64,000 bases of DNA from an uncultured Prevotellaceae bacterium (GTDB taxonomy: Bacteria; Bacteroidota; Bacteroidia; Bacteroidales; Bacteroidaceae): the NCBI GenBank assembly GCA_947165505.1, contig CAMVAT010000012.1:1-64000 (forward strand), read 5' to 3'. Positions within the stretch are counted from its first letter, which is position 1; every line of letters starts with the position of its first letter. Shown in pieces: positions 1 through 8,253 of the stretch. The position numbers were made by a program, and so were the translations under genes. Under the pieces are notes generated by a model. That model searched no databases. It was given only the letters and a program-made list of their open reading frames with translations, and was not told the origin of the DNA.

Positions 1-415
1 CTCGGCCTGAAGCGGGGTTGTCAACGAAATGACCACTGATTAGCGATTTGATGTCTGTCGTTTGTCGGATATGGTCTAACATCAACTGTAGCGCCTCCGT
101 ACAGATACCTTGATTCCAATAGGGTTTCGCCACCCAATAGCCGATAAGCGGTTCACCTTCACGTGCAGGCAGGTCACACTCACATGAAGACCCATAGCCC
201 ATTGCGCCAATCGCCTCACCTGTTTCCTTTAATTCAATAGCCCAAGTATTGGTTGCATCATTGAATACGGTGCGGATAATCTCCAGACTTTCCTCCACAC
301 TCTTATGTGGCGGCCAGCCTGCACGAGGCCCCACATCCGGATTGGAAGCCCATTTGAACAGTATCTCTGCATCCGATTCGCGCCAAGGGCGCAATATAAT
401 ACGATCAGTTTCCAT
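1..415 (-). CDS. GNAT-family N-acetyltransferase (RimJ/RimL type), 3' end outside window
   Basis: The 138 visible residues begin METDRIILRPWRESDAE, the usual opening of RimJ/RimL-like GNAT enzymes, which move an acetyl group from acetyl-CoA to an amine such as a protein N-terminus. The stretch GEAIGAMGYGS followed by GYWVAKPYWNQGICTEAL matches the beta-strand plus acetyl-CoA pyrophosphate-binding loop of the family. The ATG is at 413-415, seven bases after the stop of the repeat-protein gene at 423-944, so the two are probably co-transcribed with the transglutaminase-like gene before them. The C-terminus lies beyond base 1. The substrate cannot be told from sequence. Confidence 0.85.
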   Translation of the reverse strand, partial: METDRIILRPWRESDAEILFKWASNPDVGPRAGWPPHKSVEESLEIIRTVFNDATNTWAIELKETGEAIGAMGYGSSCECDLPAREGEPLIGYWVAKPYWNQGICTEALQLMLDHIRQTTDIKSLISGHFVDNPASGR

Positions 416-422
416 ATTTGTT

Positions 423-944
423 TTATTTGAATTTTCCGCTGAGGATCCTTTTGCGCAGGCACTTTACCGCGGGCTTGTAATACTCTATCTCCATCGCTTC
501 AAGGGTGCGTTTCAACTCATCCATCAGTTCTGGATAAAAACTGCACATACGATAAGCGAGCTTCATGCAGAGCGTCTGGATGCCAGGGAACTCTTCGATG
601 CTGACCATGTGCTCGAAACAGAAGTCAAGGAAGTCAGTCCGCAGGTCGTCCTCTTCTAACGTCTGACGCTCGATGATGTTCAGAGTCAGCCGCCTGACGG
701 ACGGATTATCCGTCTGCATGGCCTGGTCTATCAGTTCATTGCGTATCACCTGCAATTCTGACAGTTCCTCGTCGGTGGCTTTGGTCAGTCCCCACAAGGC
801 ACTCCTCGCTATGCGATAGTCCTTATCAAAGACATATCGTCGTGTGAAGCCGTAGAAATCGCCTGTAGCCCTGATTTCCCGGCATATCTCCTGCGCTCCA
901 CCTTCAGAAAACGTCTGCCTTAGTCTCTCGTTCGTTATTGTCAT
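423..944 (-). CDS. Helical-repeat (HEAT/AlkD-like) hypothetical protein
   Basis: A 173-residue soluble protein with no signal peptide or membrane segment. It is almost wholly helical, with repeated patterns such as YRIARSALWGLTKA and NPSVRRLTLNIIE that resemble HEAT repeats. Bacteroidota carry many small uncharacterised repeat proteins of this sort, some distantly like the AlkD alkylation-repair fold. No catalytic residues can be assigned. It starts 9 bases after the end of the transglutaminase-like gene and ends 7 bases before the GNAT gene, so it is probably the middle gene of a three-gene operon. A second protein of similar style is at 17806-18408. The gene looks real; its function is unknown. 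Confidence 0.7.
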   Translation of the reverse strand: MTITNERLRQTFSEGGAQEICREIRATGDFYGFTRRYVFDKDYRIARSALWGLTKATDEELSELQVIRNELIDQAMQTDNPSVRRLTLNIIERQTLEEDDLRTDFLDFCFEHMVSIEEFPGIQTLCMKLAYRMCSFYPELMDELKRTLEAMEIEYYKPAVKCLRKRILSGKFK

Positions 945-953
945 AGCTGCATT

Positions 954-2246
954 TTATGGCTTTGCCCAGAACACCTCTGGGTCGGTAGTGGTGTCACACT
1001 TCCAGTTGTTGTTGACGAAGCCGACGGGTATGAGCCGTACATCATCTGCAGGGGCGTTGTTGCGATAGATGCTTTCAGGATTGAAGCGGTTCAGCTTCTT
1101 GCAAACGAAGTAGTACAGGTTCTTTGCCATGTAGGTCTCCAAGTAGTATTCCTTTGTCTGCTGCGACTCATGATTCCAGTTTGCAGTCTCGCAGAGCACC
1201 AAGGGTTGGTCGTTAATGAGCCGCTGGCGCACCTCGGCAATGCTGAGCATCGTGCCGTTTTCGTCCGTCACCCAGGCATCCATTGTGGGGTCGATATAAA
1301 GCCATTTCTGTAACTGCTCCGACCACACCGAATTAATCACATGGCACTCATAGTCGAGTGAATCGGCTGGCATGCAGGTCACATAGCGGGCAGGAATGCC
1401 CATCGATAGGTACATCTCGCAGAGCGATATGGCCAACTGCCGGCAGTTCACGCCCTTGCCAGTAGTCTTGTAATAGTTGTAAAGGTCGATAGCATCCAAC
1501 TCGGCAAACGCGTGGTTACCGCCGTCGTGGCGGATGTTGTCATGGGCAAAGTGCAGCAGATTGATAATCTTCGAAAGCTCATCGCCCTGACCAGCTACGG
1601 AATCGAGTTTGAAGTACTCGCGCACCATGCATAGATTATACGACTCTTGGGGTTGGTAGCGGAATAGACTGTATTGTTGGGCCGATTCTTTGACCTCTGG
1701 TCGAAACTGCTCACGCTTGGAAGAATCCAAGCATGCTTGATTCTTCTCTCGCTCAATCGCAGCCTTAGCGTATGGGGCCGATTTCTTCAGCACACTGAGC
1801 GGCTGACGGTCGTTCACCTGAGCCAGTAGCGCTTGATATTTCTTGTCCTTACGCAGCGAGACGAGGTCGTTGTCGTTTACCATATTATTGTAATCTTTGT
1901 AGCCCAGTAGGACTGACTGCTCCAGTGCCGCGAGTGCCTGCTTCTTCTGCCCCAGCAACGCATAGCAACACGCCTGATCGTAATATAGCAGCCCTTTCTG
2001 CTCCATGATGGCTCTCTCGGGGATGGGCGCCACTTTGAAAATCGTGGTGGTGTCGAGTATCGCGATGCAACTCGCCAGCGGAGCCATCGCCTCCTTGTGC
2101 TTGCCACAATAAAGCAAATCCCGATATTGCGTCTGATACTTGGAGAACTCATTTTGGAACCCCAGCATTCGCTGACTCTGAGCCTTCATGCTTGTTACAC
2201 TCATAAGACCAATGGCCAATACAGCCCAAAATCTCATTTTTTTCAT
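954..2246 (-). CDS. Secreted transglutaminase-like (papain-fold) protein
   Basis: A 430-residue protein beginning MKKMRFWAVLAIGLMSVTS with a Sec signal peptide that ends near KAQ, so it is exported. Residues about 30-160 look like a TPR-type helical region (LLYYDQACCYALLGQKKQALAAL). Residues about 270-320 hold the transglutaminase-like core: GVNCRQLAISLCEMYLSMGIPAR gives the catalytic Cys, ECHVINSVW the His and LYIDPTMD the Asp. Such domains usually act as cysteine peptidases or peptide-modifying enzymes. The ATG at 2244-2246 was preferred over an in-frame TTG nine bases upstream because it fits the signal peptide. It is the first gene of a probable three-gene minus-strand operon. Bases 1707-1782 of the gene have a degenerate copy at 2430-2505. 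Confidence 0.82.
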   Translation of the reverse strand: MKKMRFWAVLAIGLMSVTSMKAQSQRMLGFQNEFSKYQTQYRDLLYCGKHKEAMAPLASCIAILDTTTIFKVAPIPERAIMEQKGLLYYDQACCYALLGQKKQALAALEQSVLLGYKDYNNMVNDNDLVSLRKDKKYQALLAQVNDRQPLSVLKKSAPYAKAAIEREKNQACLDSSKREQFRPEVKESAQQYSLFRYQPQESYNLCMVREYFKLDSVAGQGDELSKIINLLHFAHDNIRHDGGNHAFAELDAIDLYNYYKTTGKGVNCRQLAISLCEMYLSMGIPARYVTCMPADSLDYECHVINSVWSEQLQKWLYIDPTMDAWVTDENGTMLSIAEVRQRLINDQPLVLCETANWNHESQQTKEYYLETYMAKNLYYFVCKKLNRFNPESIYRNNAPADDVRLIPVGFVNNNWKCDTTTDPEVFWAKP

Positions 2247-2277
2247 ATCACTCAAAATTTATATCTATTTGACGCTG

Positions 2278-2309
2278 CAAAGGAAAGAATAGTTGCGGAA
2301 TGTACCAAA
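2278..2309 (-). promoter_or_regulatory. Bacteroidota-type promoter for the transglutaminase-like operon
   Basis: On the minus strand, TTTG (2306-2309) is followed after 20 bases by TTCCTTTG (2278-2285). This is one mismatch from the TAnnTTTG -7 box. The ATG lies about 30 bases downstream, at 2246. Confidence 0.45.
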
Positions 2310-2352
2310 TATCTGGGATATACGGCACGATTATGTGATGAGTAGCATATTT

Positions 2353-2368
2353 ACTATGAATTCATAGT
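2353..2368. repeat. Perfect 16-bp palindrome
   Basis: ACTATGAATTCATAGT reads the same on both strands. The core GAATTCATA recurs at about 2548-2556. There is no gene within 100 bases, so its role is unknown. It could be a protein-binding site or a remnant of a mobile-element end. Confidence 0.6.
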
Positions 2369-2429
2369 TCCCGACCAGCAGCACCATGCAATAAAGGCGG
2401 GAACGAGGGACGAGATACATTGAAGCAAC

Positions 2430-2505
2430 CTGCTCACGCTCGGCAGAATTCAAGTATGACTTGATTCTGCTCTCGTTAAAACGCACCCTTCATGTATGGC
2501 GGCGA
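2430..2505 (-). repeat. Degenerate copy of 1707-1782 (palindromic repeat or pseudogene scrap)
   Basis: About three quarters of the bases match 1707-1782 inside the transglutaminase-like gene, with a one-base indel. Both copies share CTGCTCACGCT, an inverted repeat around AGAATnCAAG..CTTGATTCT, CTCTCG and GTATGG. In the minus-strand reading this copy gives PPYMKGAF-stop-REQNQ, resembling APYAKAAIEREKNQ of the intact gene, with frame breaks. It is either a scrap of a lost paralogue or a dispersed palindromic element. Confidence 0.6.
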
Positions 2506-2564
2506 ACGTAGCAACGGAAGCCACAATGGCGAGTTCCTGATGACAATGAATTCATAACTATATG

Positions 2565-2597
2565 AAAAGGCACTCCCCCACAGGTGTGCCTTTTTTT
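2565..2597 (+). terminator. Rho-independent terminator with no upstream plus-strand gene
   Basis: AAAAGGCAC and GTGCCTTTT form a stem (one small bulge) around a C-rich loop, followed by a run of seven T. No plus-strand gene precedes it in the window, so it may belong to a lost gene or an unannotated small transcript. Confidence 0.6.
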
Positions 2598-2736
2598 GTA
2601 TCACATCATGGCTCCAGATGCAGACTACCTGCGCCAAAAGCGATAATGAAAGCAGCTGCACGACAGGTATTGTGTTAACTATAGTTAAATTCAAGAAAAA
2701 GTTGGCGATTTATTCTTGTATCTCTTCAAAAACGAG

Positions 2737-2744
2737 TAATTTTG
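2737..2744 (+). promoter_or_regulatory. -7 box TAATTTTG of tRNA-Ser
   Basis: TAATTTTG matches the Bacteroidota TAnnTTTG -7 element and ends 13 bases before the tRNA. CTTG lies 18 bases upstream as a weak -33 element. Confidence 0.6.
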
Positions 2745-2757
2745 CACTCGCTAAGAA

Positions 2758-2848
2758 GGAAGGTTGGCAGAGTGAACGATCGCGCTGGACTCGAAATCCG
2801 GTATACCCTTTTCGGGTATCGGGGGTTTGAATCCCTCACCTTCCGCCA
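2758..2848 (+). tRNA. tRNA-Ser(CGA)
   Basis: The acceptor stem GGAAGGT pairs with ACCTTCC. The anticodon stem CTGGA/TCCGG encloses loop CTCGAAA, giving anticodon CGA (codon UCG). The long variable arm ATACCC/GGGTAT is the serine class mark. The T arm is GGGGG-TTTGAAT-CCCTC, and the CCA tail is encoded at 2846-2848. Confidence 0.96.
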
Positions 2849-2937
2849 CAATTGATGATTACAATAAAAGGAAGGAGTTTATCCATAACTTCTTCCTTTT
2901 TAGCATTATAAAAGTACCCCCTAAAAGAATATTTTGC

Positions 2938-3822
2938 ATGAAGGTAACAAAAAATCAATTCTTGAAATGGTTTGCCATCATAGTCTGTTTCTTGGCTGTG
3001 ATCAGATTGATTTTTCCTTCTATAGCAGACGATAAGACTACACGACAAGTTGATGGTGTCGGCCTGAATGATGGCCAAGAGAATAAGAATGAAAATAAGG
3101 AGGATGCACAGGTCGTGAAGGAAGTAAAGAATGTAAATGCTGACTCGGTGAATGAAACGAATGTAGATGCTCAACCCGTCGGGTCAACAACACCTCTGAA
3201 GATATTGTCTCGCACGTCCACTCGATATACAGATACTTACGGTGCAGCTGTGAAACACCCGGTATATGGTGTTCACAGCTACAAAGAGTGTTTTCCTGAC
3301 TCTAATGACGTGCAACTGTCGGCGGCCACCAGCCTCGGAGTCTCGCCTATAGCAGACCGTCATGAAGCGGAAATGAAAAAGACGGAACTGGTATATGTTG
3401 GAGCCAATCCTTATTTTTACGTGCAGAAGCTCAACAATAGTATTCCGTATCTGGTGCCTCGTGCCTCGTTATTGCTCCAAGACATTGGAAGAAATTTCTT
3501 TGACAGTCTGCAGGTGAAACAGATACCGTTGCATAAGATCATTGTCACCAGTGTGCTGCGCACGACTGATGATGTGGCGAAGTTGAAAGGTAAAAACCGT
3601 AATGCCACAGAGAACAGCTGTCATCTCTATGGCACTACGTTTGATATCACATACAACCGCTATCTCACGGTTGAGGGCAATGACGGGCAAAAACGGCGTG
3701 AGGTGTCTAACGACACCCTCAAATGGGTGCTGTCTGAGGTGCTTCGCGACTTGAGGCAGAATCAGCGTTGTTATATCAAACATGAAGTGAAACAAGGGTG
3801 CTTCCACATCACGGTGCGATAA
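2938..3822 (+). CDS. DUF5715-like membrane-anchored protein, possible M15-type zinc peptidase
   Basis: A 294-residue protein. A membrane anchor (about residues 9-30, FAIIVCFLAVIRLIFPSIA) is followed by a polar linker and a C-terminal domain of about 160 residues (from LVPRASLLLQDIGRNFF). The family match is to DUF5715-type proteins of Bacteroidota, from memory. The motif NSCHLYGTTFDITY has His and Asp six residues apart, as in the SxHxxGxAxD zinc motif of M15 D-Ala-D-Ala peptidases, and the C-terminal KQGCFHITV supplies a further His. A cell-wall peptidase role is therefore an inference. ATG 2938 was chosen because the longer in-frame start lies inside the tRNA. It is convergent with fbp. Confidence 0.72.
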   Translation: MKVTKNQFLKWFAIIVCFLAVIRLIFPSIADDKTTRQVDGVGLNDGQENKNENKEDAQVVKEVKNVNADSVNETNVDAQPVGSTTPLKILSRTSTRYTDTYGAAVKHPVYGVHSYKECFPDSNDVQLSAATSLGVSPIADRHEAEMKKTELVYVGANPYFYVQKLNNSIPYLVPRASLLLQDIGRNFFDSLQVKQIPLHKIIVTSVLRTTDDVAKLKGKNRNATENSCHLYGTTFDITYNRYLTVEGNDGQKRREVSNDTLKWVLSEVLRDLRQNQRCYIKHEVKQGCFHITVR

Positions 3823-3852
3823 TGGCCTTTGTGTTGCGCTTGCAGAGGAGGC

Positions 3853-5862
3853 TTATTTCCCCATCCGTCCGTAATCTGTCTTGCGCTCGCGCTCTTTGAT
3901 GAACCCGTGGCGATAGGCATATAGCAATTCTTCCAAATCAGCTATCTGGCTTTTGATTTCTTTTCCTTTGTCGGTGTCGTTCACCAGCATCCTGTGCGAC
4001 GACATTTCCACAATCTGTTCAGTGCTCTTGATGTCGGTACCACGTAGTATCGCATCCTTCGCACTGGTAAACGGCTCGTGCTGCACTAATTGGAACCCCC
4101 GGCTGTGATAGACTAACGTGTATCCGGCTATACCCGTCTCATGGTGGTAGGCTTGCGAGAAGCCACCGTCGATGACCATCAATTTGCCACCAGCCTTGAT
4201 CGGGTTCTCACCCGTTTTCACGTGCACAGGTACGTGGCCATTGATGATATGCCGATTGGGCTCCTCCACATGAAACGCATCAAGGATGGTGTCGCACACC
4301 TGGGCATTATCACGTAGTTTATAATAATAGCCTTTCTCTTCGTGATGGGTCTTCTTGTCGGCTATGAAATAGCGTTCAAAGGTGGCCATCTTGGATTTAT
4401 CAAACAGGGGGGAGTCTTTTCCGCACCACAGGTAGAGAAAATAGTCACGGGCATAGTTGCGCTCGGCGGGGTCGGTGTCGCTCTGGAAGGCACTCCTTAT
4501 CACCATGCCCGTATAATGCATCAGTTCCCATCCGCTATACTGTTTTCCGTTGGGCATCTCCACGGCCTTCAGCGAACCGTCGGCATTGAGCGGCACGGAA
4601 GCATGGAATAAGAGGTTGTTGTTGACCACGGCATACATGCAGCCATGTGCCAGCAGTGAGCGGATATGGCGGTTCAACTTCTCACTGACTTTGAAACTAT
4701 GTTTTAATTTCCCAATCAACGTCTGCTCCTCTTCGGTCAGTTCGTATGGATGTGCGGGGTCGATGGTGGGGAAGTGGTTGCTGGTCAACTGATATGTATC
4801 ACCGTCGATCGTGATGGTGCCCTTATCAAAGTCGATGTGATTGAGCAGCAGACGGTCGCTCATCTGCCATTCAGGATGACGGCCGATGATGATGCCTTCG
4901 AGTTTGAATTGCAAGATGGAAATGGCTTTGTGCATCTGCGCTGTCAGCCGGCGGTTTTTCTCATCCATGGCATCGCCAGTCAGCTCTTTCGGAATAAATT
5001 CCTGACAGGGGTCGTCACTATAAGTCTCCATGGCAAAAGTGGCCAATGGAACGAGATTGATGCCATAGCCTTCTTCCAGCGTGGCCATATTGCTATATCG
5101 CAGAGACAGACGCACCACATTGCAGATACAAGCCTCGTTGCCTGCACATGCCCCCATCCAGAGTATGTCATGGTTGCCCCATTGTATGTCCCAACTGTGA
5201 TATTTCTCAAGCGTGTCAAGGATGATATGCGCACCAGGGCCACGGTCGAAGATGTCGCCTAAGATATGCAGCTGGTCGATGGCCAGCCGGTGTATGACGT
5301 TGGCAATGGCATGGATGAAATCATCGGCTCGGCCCGTAGTGATGATGGTCTCGATGATGGCACTGACATAGGCAGTCTTGTTGGCATCGTCGGTGCGCTC
5401 ATGGAGTAGTTCCTGGATGATATAGCTGAAATCGGCTGGCAGCGACTTTCGTACCTTGGACCGGGTATATTTGCTGGATACGTCGCGGCAGATACGTACC
5501 AACTGGTGAATGGTGATACGATACCAGTCGTCCATGTCTTCCTCGCTCGATTTGATGAGTTCCAACTTCTGTTCTGGATAATAGATGAGCGTGCACAACT
5601 CGCGCTTTTCCGACTCGCGCATTTCATTGCCGAAAAGCTCATTGACTTTGCGTTTGATATTTCCCGAAGCGTTTTTGATGACATGCTGGAATGCTTCGTA
5701 TTCTCCATGCAGGTCGGCCAGGAAGTGCTCCGTTCCTTTGGGCAGATTCAAGATGGCTTGCAGGTTGATGATTTCAGTGCTGGCTTCTGCCACCGTGGGA
5801 AAACTTTGTGCGAGGAGTTGCAGGTAATGCAGGTCTTGTGCGATATTCTCATGTTTTTTCAT
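3853..5862 (-). CDS. fbp: Fructose-1,6-bisphosphatase, class III
   Basis: A 669-residue cytosolic gluconeogenic enzyme that hydrolyses fructose 1,6-bisphosphate to fructose 6-phosphate. The length and start (MKKHENIAQDLHYLQLLAQ) fit the class III enzyme of Firmicutes and Bacteroidota, unrelated to the E. coli enzyme. The metallophosphatase signatures are visible: DLHGEYEAF, LGDIFDRGPG and QWGNHDILWMG near the N-terminal third, then NGHVPVH and DGGFSQAYH toward the C-terminus. It is the last gene of the minus-strand string that starts at purU, 13 bases after the glycosyltransferase-like gene. It is tail-to-tail with the DUF5715-like gene, with only 30 bases between stops. Confidence 0.95.
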   Translation of the reverse strand: MKKHENIAQDLHYLQLLAQSFPTVAEASTEIINLQAILNLPKGTEHFLADLHGEYEAFQHVIKNASGNIKRKVNELFGNEMRESEKRELCTLIYYPEQKLELIKSSEEDMDDWYRITIHQLVRICRDVSSKYTRSKVRKSLPADFSYIIQELLHERTDDANKTAYVSAIIETIITTGRADDFIHAIANVIHRLAIDQLHILGDIFDRGPGAHIILDTLEKYHSWDIQWGNHDILWMGACAGNEACICNVVRLSLRYSNMATLEEGYGINLVPLATFAMETYSDDPCQEFIPKELTGDAMDEKNRRLTAQMHKAISILQFKLEGIIIGRHPEWQMSDRLLLNHIDFDKGTITIDGDTYQLTSNHFPTIDPAHPYELTEEEQTLIGKLKHSFKVSEKLNRHIRSLLAHGCMYAVVNNNLLFHASVPLNADGSLKAVEMPNGKQYSGWELMHYTGMVIRSAFQSDTDPAERNYARDYFLYLWCGKDSPLFDKSKMATFERYFIADKKTHHEEKGYYYKLRDNAQVCDTILDAFHVEEPNRHIINGHVPVHVKTGENPIKAGGKLMVIDGGFSQAYHHETGIAGYTLVYHSRGFQLVQHEPFTSAKDAILRGTDIKSTEQIVEMSSHRMLVNDTDKGKEIKSQIADLEELLYAYRHGFIKERERKTDYGRMGK

Positions 5863-5875
5863 AGTCGTAGGGTTG

Positions 5876-7099
5876 TCAAAGATGATAGATTTGTCTGATA
5901 CGTTGTCTTATATTTTCTGTTTTCCGGTCGTCAACAGGGGATACTGGCATGAAACCGTATTCCAGATACAGACTTTCATGCAGTATTTGGTGTATCCTGG
6001 CGGCAAACTGAAGATACCCTGCCGATTTGAGCGTCTGTGCCGTCGCATTCTCATCAGAGTCAAAATGGCGTACATATGTGTAATAGTCTGCCAGTTGCCG
6101 TGTCGTCAGGCGTTTGTCTTTCAGCAGTTGGCGTATATTCACCAGCATGCACCATAGTCCACGAACCTGCTCGTCGGTCATTTGTGAAGCGCGTTTTCTA
6201 TTCCTTTTGCTGTCATGGATGAACGTCGTGGCAGAAAGGGGTGCTTCTGTCGTTTCTGTATTTTGTGGAAACCGGAGGATATTGTTAACATCAATGCGCG
6301 GGGTACTCAGCTGCATCCGTGTGATGCCGTCATGCAAGATGGGTGAGACATGCTGGTCGTGCGCCAAAAGGAATATGCGCCGCCAAGAAGCCACCGTCAG
6401 ACTGCGCAGGTTGAGAATAGACGGTCCGTCGAGCAGATGGGTCTCATCTTCATCGGCCAGCCCGGCGTGTAGCAGTGCGCAGTAGGCTTCTTTCTCATGT
6501 TCGTGCATATCTCCGTAATACGCGGTGTCGATAGTTTTCTGATAGAATACGGTATATGCAGCCTGGGGTGTCATCTCTTCTCCCATATCGGCAGGTTGAC
6601 TTATCCGCTTATTCCATCCTAAGCGCCGCAGTCCTTTCGCTTCTTGTTCCGTGGCGGCCCACAAGGCGTCAGCCCGTTTGATGGTTCGCTTTTGAAAGAG
6701 AATGATCTGTGGGAAGTGTTTCGACCAGAAGTGGTCTTCGATGACTTTTTTCTCCAGCTGGCCGTGTGGTGAAATGACCACTTTGAAATGCCGTTTCTTG
6801 GCCCAAAGGCAAATCTTGGCAGTCACATAGCTCCAACACCCGTGTATATGCACGATGTCGGGCATAGTGGCATAGAGTATTTGAAGGAATCGGTTCTGGA
6901 GATGTAGCAGATTAACGAACCGATGAGTTTTTTTAAGCATCTGGTAGATGATGAACCTGCCAGAAGATGAGTATGAGCGGTCGGCCCATAATGTCACGAT
7001 ATAGGTGTTGGCGCTGTTCGGGGCGTCAGTCTGGCTGCTCAGGTCTTCCAGATAAGCTTTCGCGCTATCTAATAATGGTATATAATGTAGTACTTTCAT
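5876..7099 (-). CDS. GT4-like glycosyltransferase N-terminal domain with atypical C-terminal half
   Basis: The 407 residues start MKVLHYIPLLDSAKAYLEDL. Residues 1-190 look like the acceptor-side Rossmann domain of GT-B family 4 enzymes: DIVHIHGCWSY, VVISPHGQLEKK, and RADALWAATEQEAKGLRRLG. The usual donor-binding half with its sugar-nucleotide EX7E motif is not seen. In its place are about 200 residues of mostly helical, charged sequence. It may be an inactive or accessory GT, or its second domain may be too diverged to recognise. The ATG at 7097-7099 was preferred over a TTG nine bases upstream. It follows a GT2 gene after 17 bases, and the pair probably works on the same surface glycan. Confidence 0.72.
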   Translation of the reverse strand: MKVLHYIPLLDSAKAYLEDLSSQTDAPNSANTYIVTLWADRSYSSSGRFIIYQMLKKTHRFVNLLHLQNRFLQILYATMPDIVHIHGCWSYVTAKICLWAKKRHFKVVISPHGQLEKKVIEDHFWSKHFPQIILFQKRTIKRADALWAATEQEAKGLRRLGWNKRISQPADMGEEMTPQAAYTVFYQKTIDTAYYGDMHEHEKEAYCALLHAGLADEDETHLLDGPSILNLRSLTVASWRRIFLLAHDQHVSPILHDGITRMQLSTPRIDVNNILRFPQNTETTEAPLSATTFIHDSKRNRKRASQMTDEQVRGLWCMLVNIRQLLKDKRLTTRQLADYYTYVRHFDSDENATAQTLKSAGYLQFAARIHQILHESLYLEYGFMPVSPVDDRKTENIRQRIRQIYHL

Positions 7100-7116
7100 G
7101 TTTTTCAATCAAGGGA

Positions 7117-8253
7117 TCAGACTTTGTGGCTGATGAAATCATACTTGTCTGCATTCTCATAGCGGATGCGGTTGCGCATGTTACGCCATATCATGCTTAT
7201 CTCGTAGGGAATCACTTTCCATGCGGCGATAGGCTGCCCATATTCTTCAAATGTCCGCTTGGCTATCATCATACGTATGCTGAAGGTCAGGCCAAGAGCA
7301 ATGACGGCCATGGCGCACGCTATCCACTGCTGTCGCCAAATGCCTAAAGTGGCAGTGCAAACTATCGCTGCATAATTGACGTACAAGGCCCATTGGTCAA
7401 GGTGGAATAGCAAATAATGCCGCCGTGTATGGCGAAGGTGATTGATGGTCTCTCTCAGAAAGATGTGTTTGTTTTCCCATTGTTTCACGGTCGGCGTGTC
7501 TTCGGTCAGCCAACTGTCTTGTAGCAGGCAGATACGCGTGCGCAGGTCGGCAAACTTATTGACCAGATAGTCGTATTCACTGATGGTATATTTCAAATTG
7601 CCTTGAAAACCATTGCCATTTAGGAAGACACTTTTTCGCATGGCCAGATGATAGCAATTCGTGCGGTAGGCATCACGGTGCTGCGCCTCGCGAAAGATAT
7701 ATAGTGCGGTATAGAGGTGCTCGAAACGATAGAAGTCGGGTGCTGAAGATTCATAGTTCGTATATCCAAGCACTATGTCAGTGTTTTCGGTGAAATATGC
7801 CGACAGTGTGGAGAGCCATTGTGTGGAGTTGGGTTTGCATGTGGGGTCTGTGATGATCACCCACTCATTTCTGGCTGCTTTCATGCCCAATGTGATGGCC
7901 AGTTTCTTGCGGCTCATATACCGCGACGTCTCGGGTATGAACGTGGAATACAGGTGGGGATGTCCGCTGTATCGCTTCAAGATGTCTTCCGTCTGATGGT
8001 CATTTCTTTCGCCGACGATGATGACCTCATATCCCGGCTCATAATCTTGTGTGAGGAAAACCGGCAGATGTTCGTCAAGCTGACTTGCATTGCCATGCGA
8101 GGTGATAATGATGGTGACAGGAGGCGGTGATGACAATAAGGAATCATCGTCGTCGGTTTGAGGACGCCTGAAAAGAGCGTTCATATACGGAGTTGTCAGC
8201 GAGAGCACTAACACCAAGCCGCATAGCACCAATATGACCGTGTCAACAATCAT
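7117..8253 (-). CDS. Membrane-anchored GT2 family glycosyltransferase
   Basis: A 378-residue inverting GT-A glycosyltransferase. An N-terminal membrane helix (MIVDTVILVLCGLVLVLSL) is followed by the catalytic domain: PPVTIIITSHGNASQLDEHLP, EVIIVGERNDHQTEDIL, and NEWVIITDPTCKPN, where DPT stands in for the DxD metal site. Two or three hydrophobic helices lie near the C-terminus (LYVNYAAIVCTATLGI and CAMAVIALGLTFSI). The start at 8253 overlaps the lysA stop as ATGA, which argues against a longer start 39 bases upstream. Translational coupling with lysA is likely although the functions are unrelated. The sugar and acceptor are unknown. Confidence 0.86.
   Translation of the reverse strand: MIVDTVILVLCGLVLVLSLTTPYMNALFRRPQTDDDDSLLSSPPPVTIIITSHGNASQLDEHLPVFLTQDYEPGYEVIIVGERNDHQTEDILKRYSGHPHLYSTFIPETSRYMSRKKLAITLGMKAARNEWVIITDPTCKPNSTQWLSTLSAYFTENTDIVLGYTNYESSAPDFYRFEHLYTALYIFREAQHRDAYRTNCYHLAMRKSVFLNGNGFQGNLKYTISEYDYLVNKFADLRTRICLLQDSWLTEDTPTVKQWENKHIFLRETINHLRHTRRHYLLFHLDQWALYVNYAAIVCTATLGIWRQQWIACAMAVIALGLTFSIRMMIAKRTFEEYGQPIAAWKVIPYEISMIWRNMRNRIRYENADKYDFISHKV

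Larger units (their letters stand above)
2247..2757. other. Gene-free stretch with decayed repeat, palindrome and orphan terminator
   Basis: No convincing gene is seen here. The stretch holds a candidate promoter for the transglutaminase-like gene (2278-2309), a perfect 16-base palindrome (2353-2368), a degenerate copy of 1707-1782 (2430-2505), a rho-independent terminator on the plus strand (2565-2597) with no plus-strand gene before it, and the tRNA-Ser promoter (2737-2744). Short reading frames here are broken and lack family resemblance. It looks like the remains of a decayed gene or insertion. Confidence 0.6.

Noticed and set aside
2340..2560. An integrated element with attachment sites marked by the two GAATTCATA sequences
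   Set aside because: Nine shared bases are too few, and no integrase, transposase or inverted terminal repeats accompany them. It is reported only as a palindrome and orphan terminator.
2827..2937. An upstream in-frame extension of the DUF5715-like gene
   Set aside because: It begins inside the tRNA-Ser gene. The ATG at 2938 precedes the membrane anchor directly.
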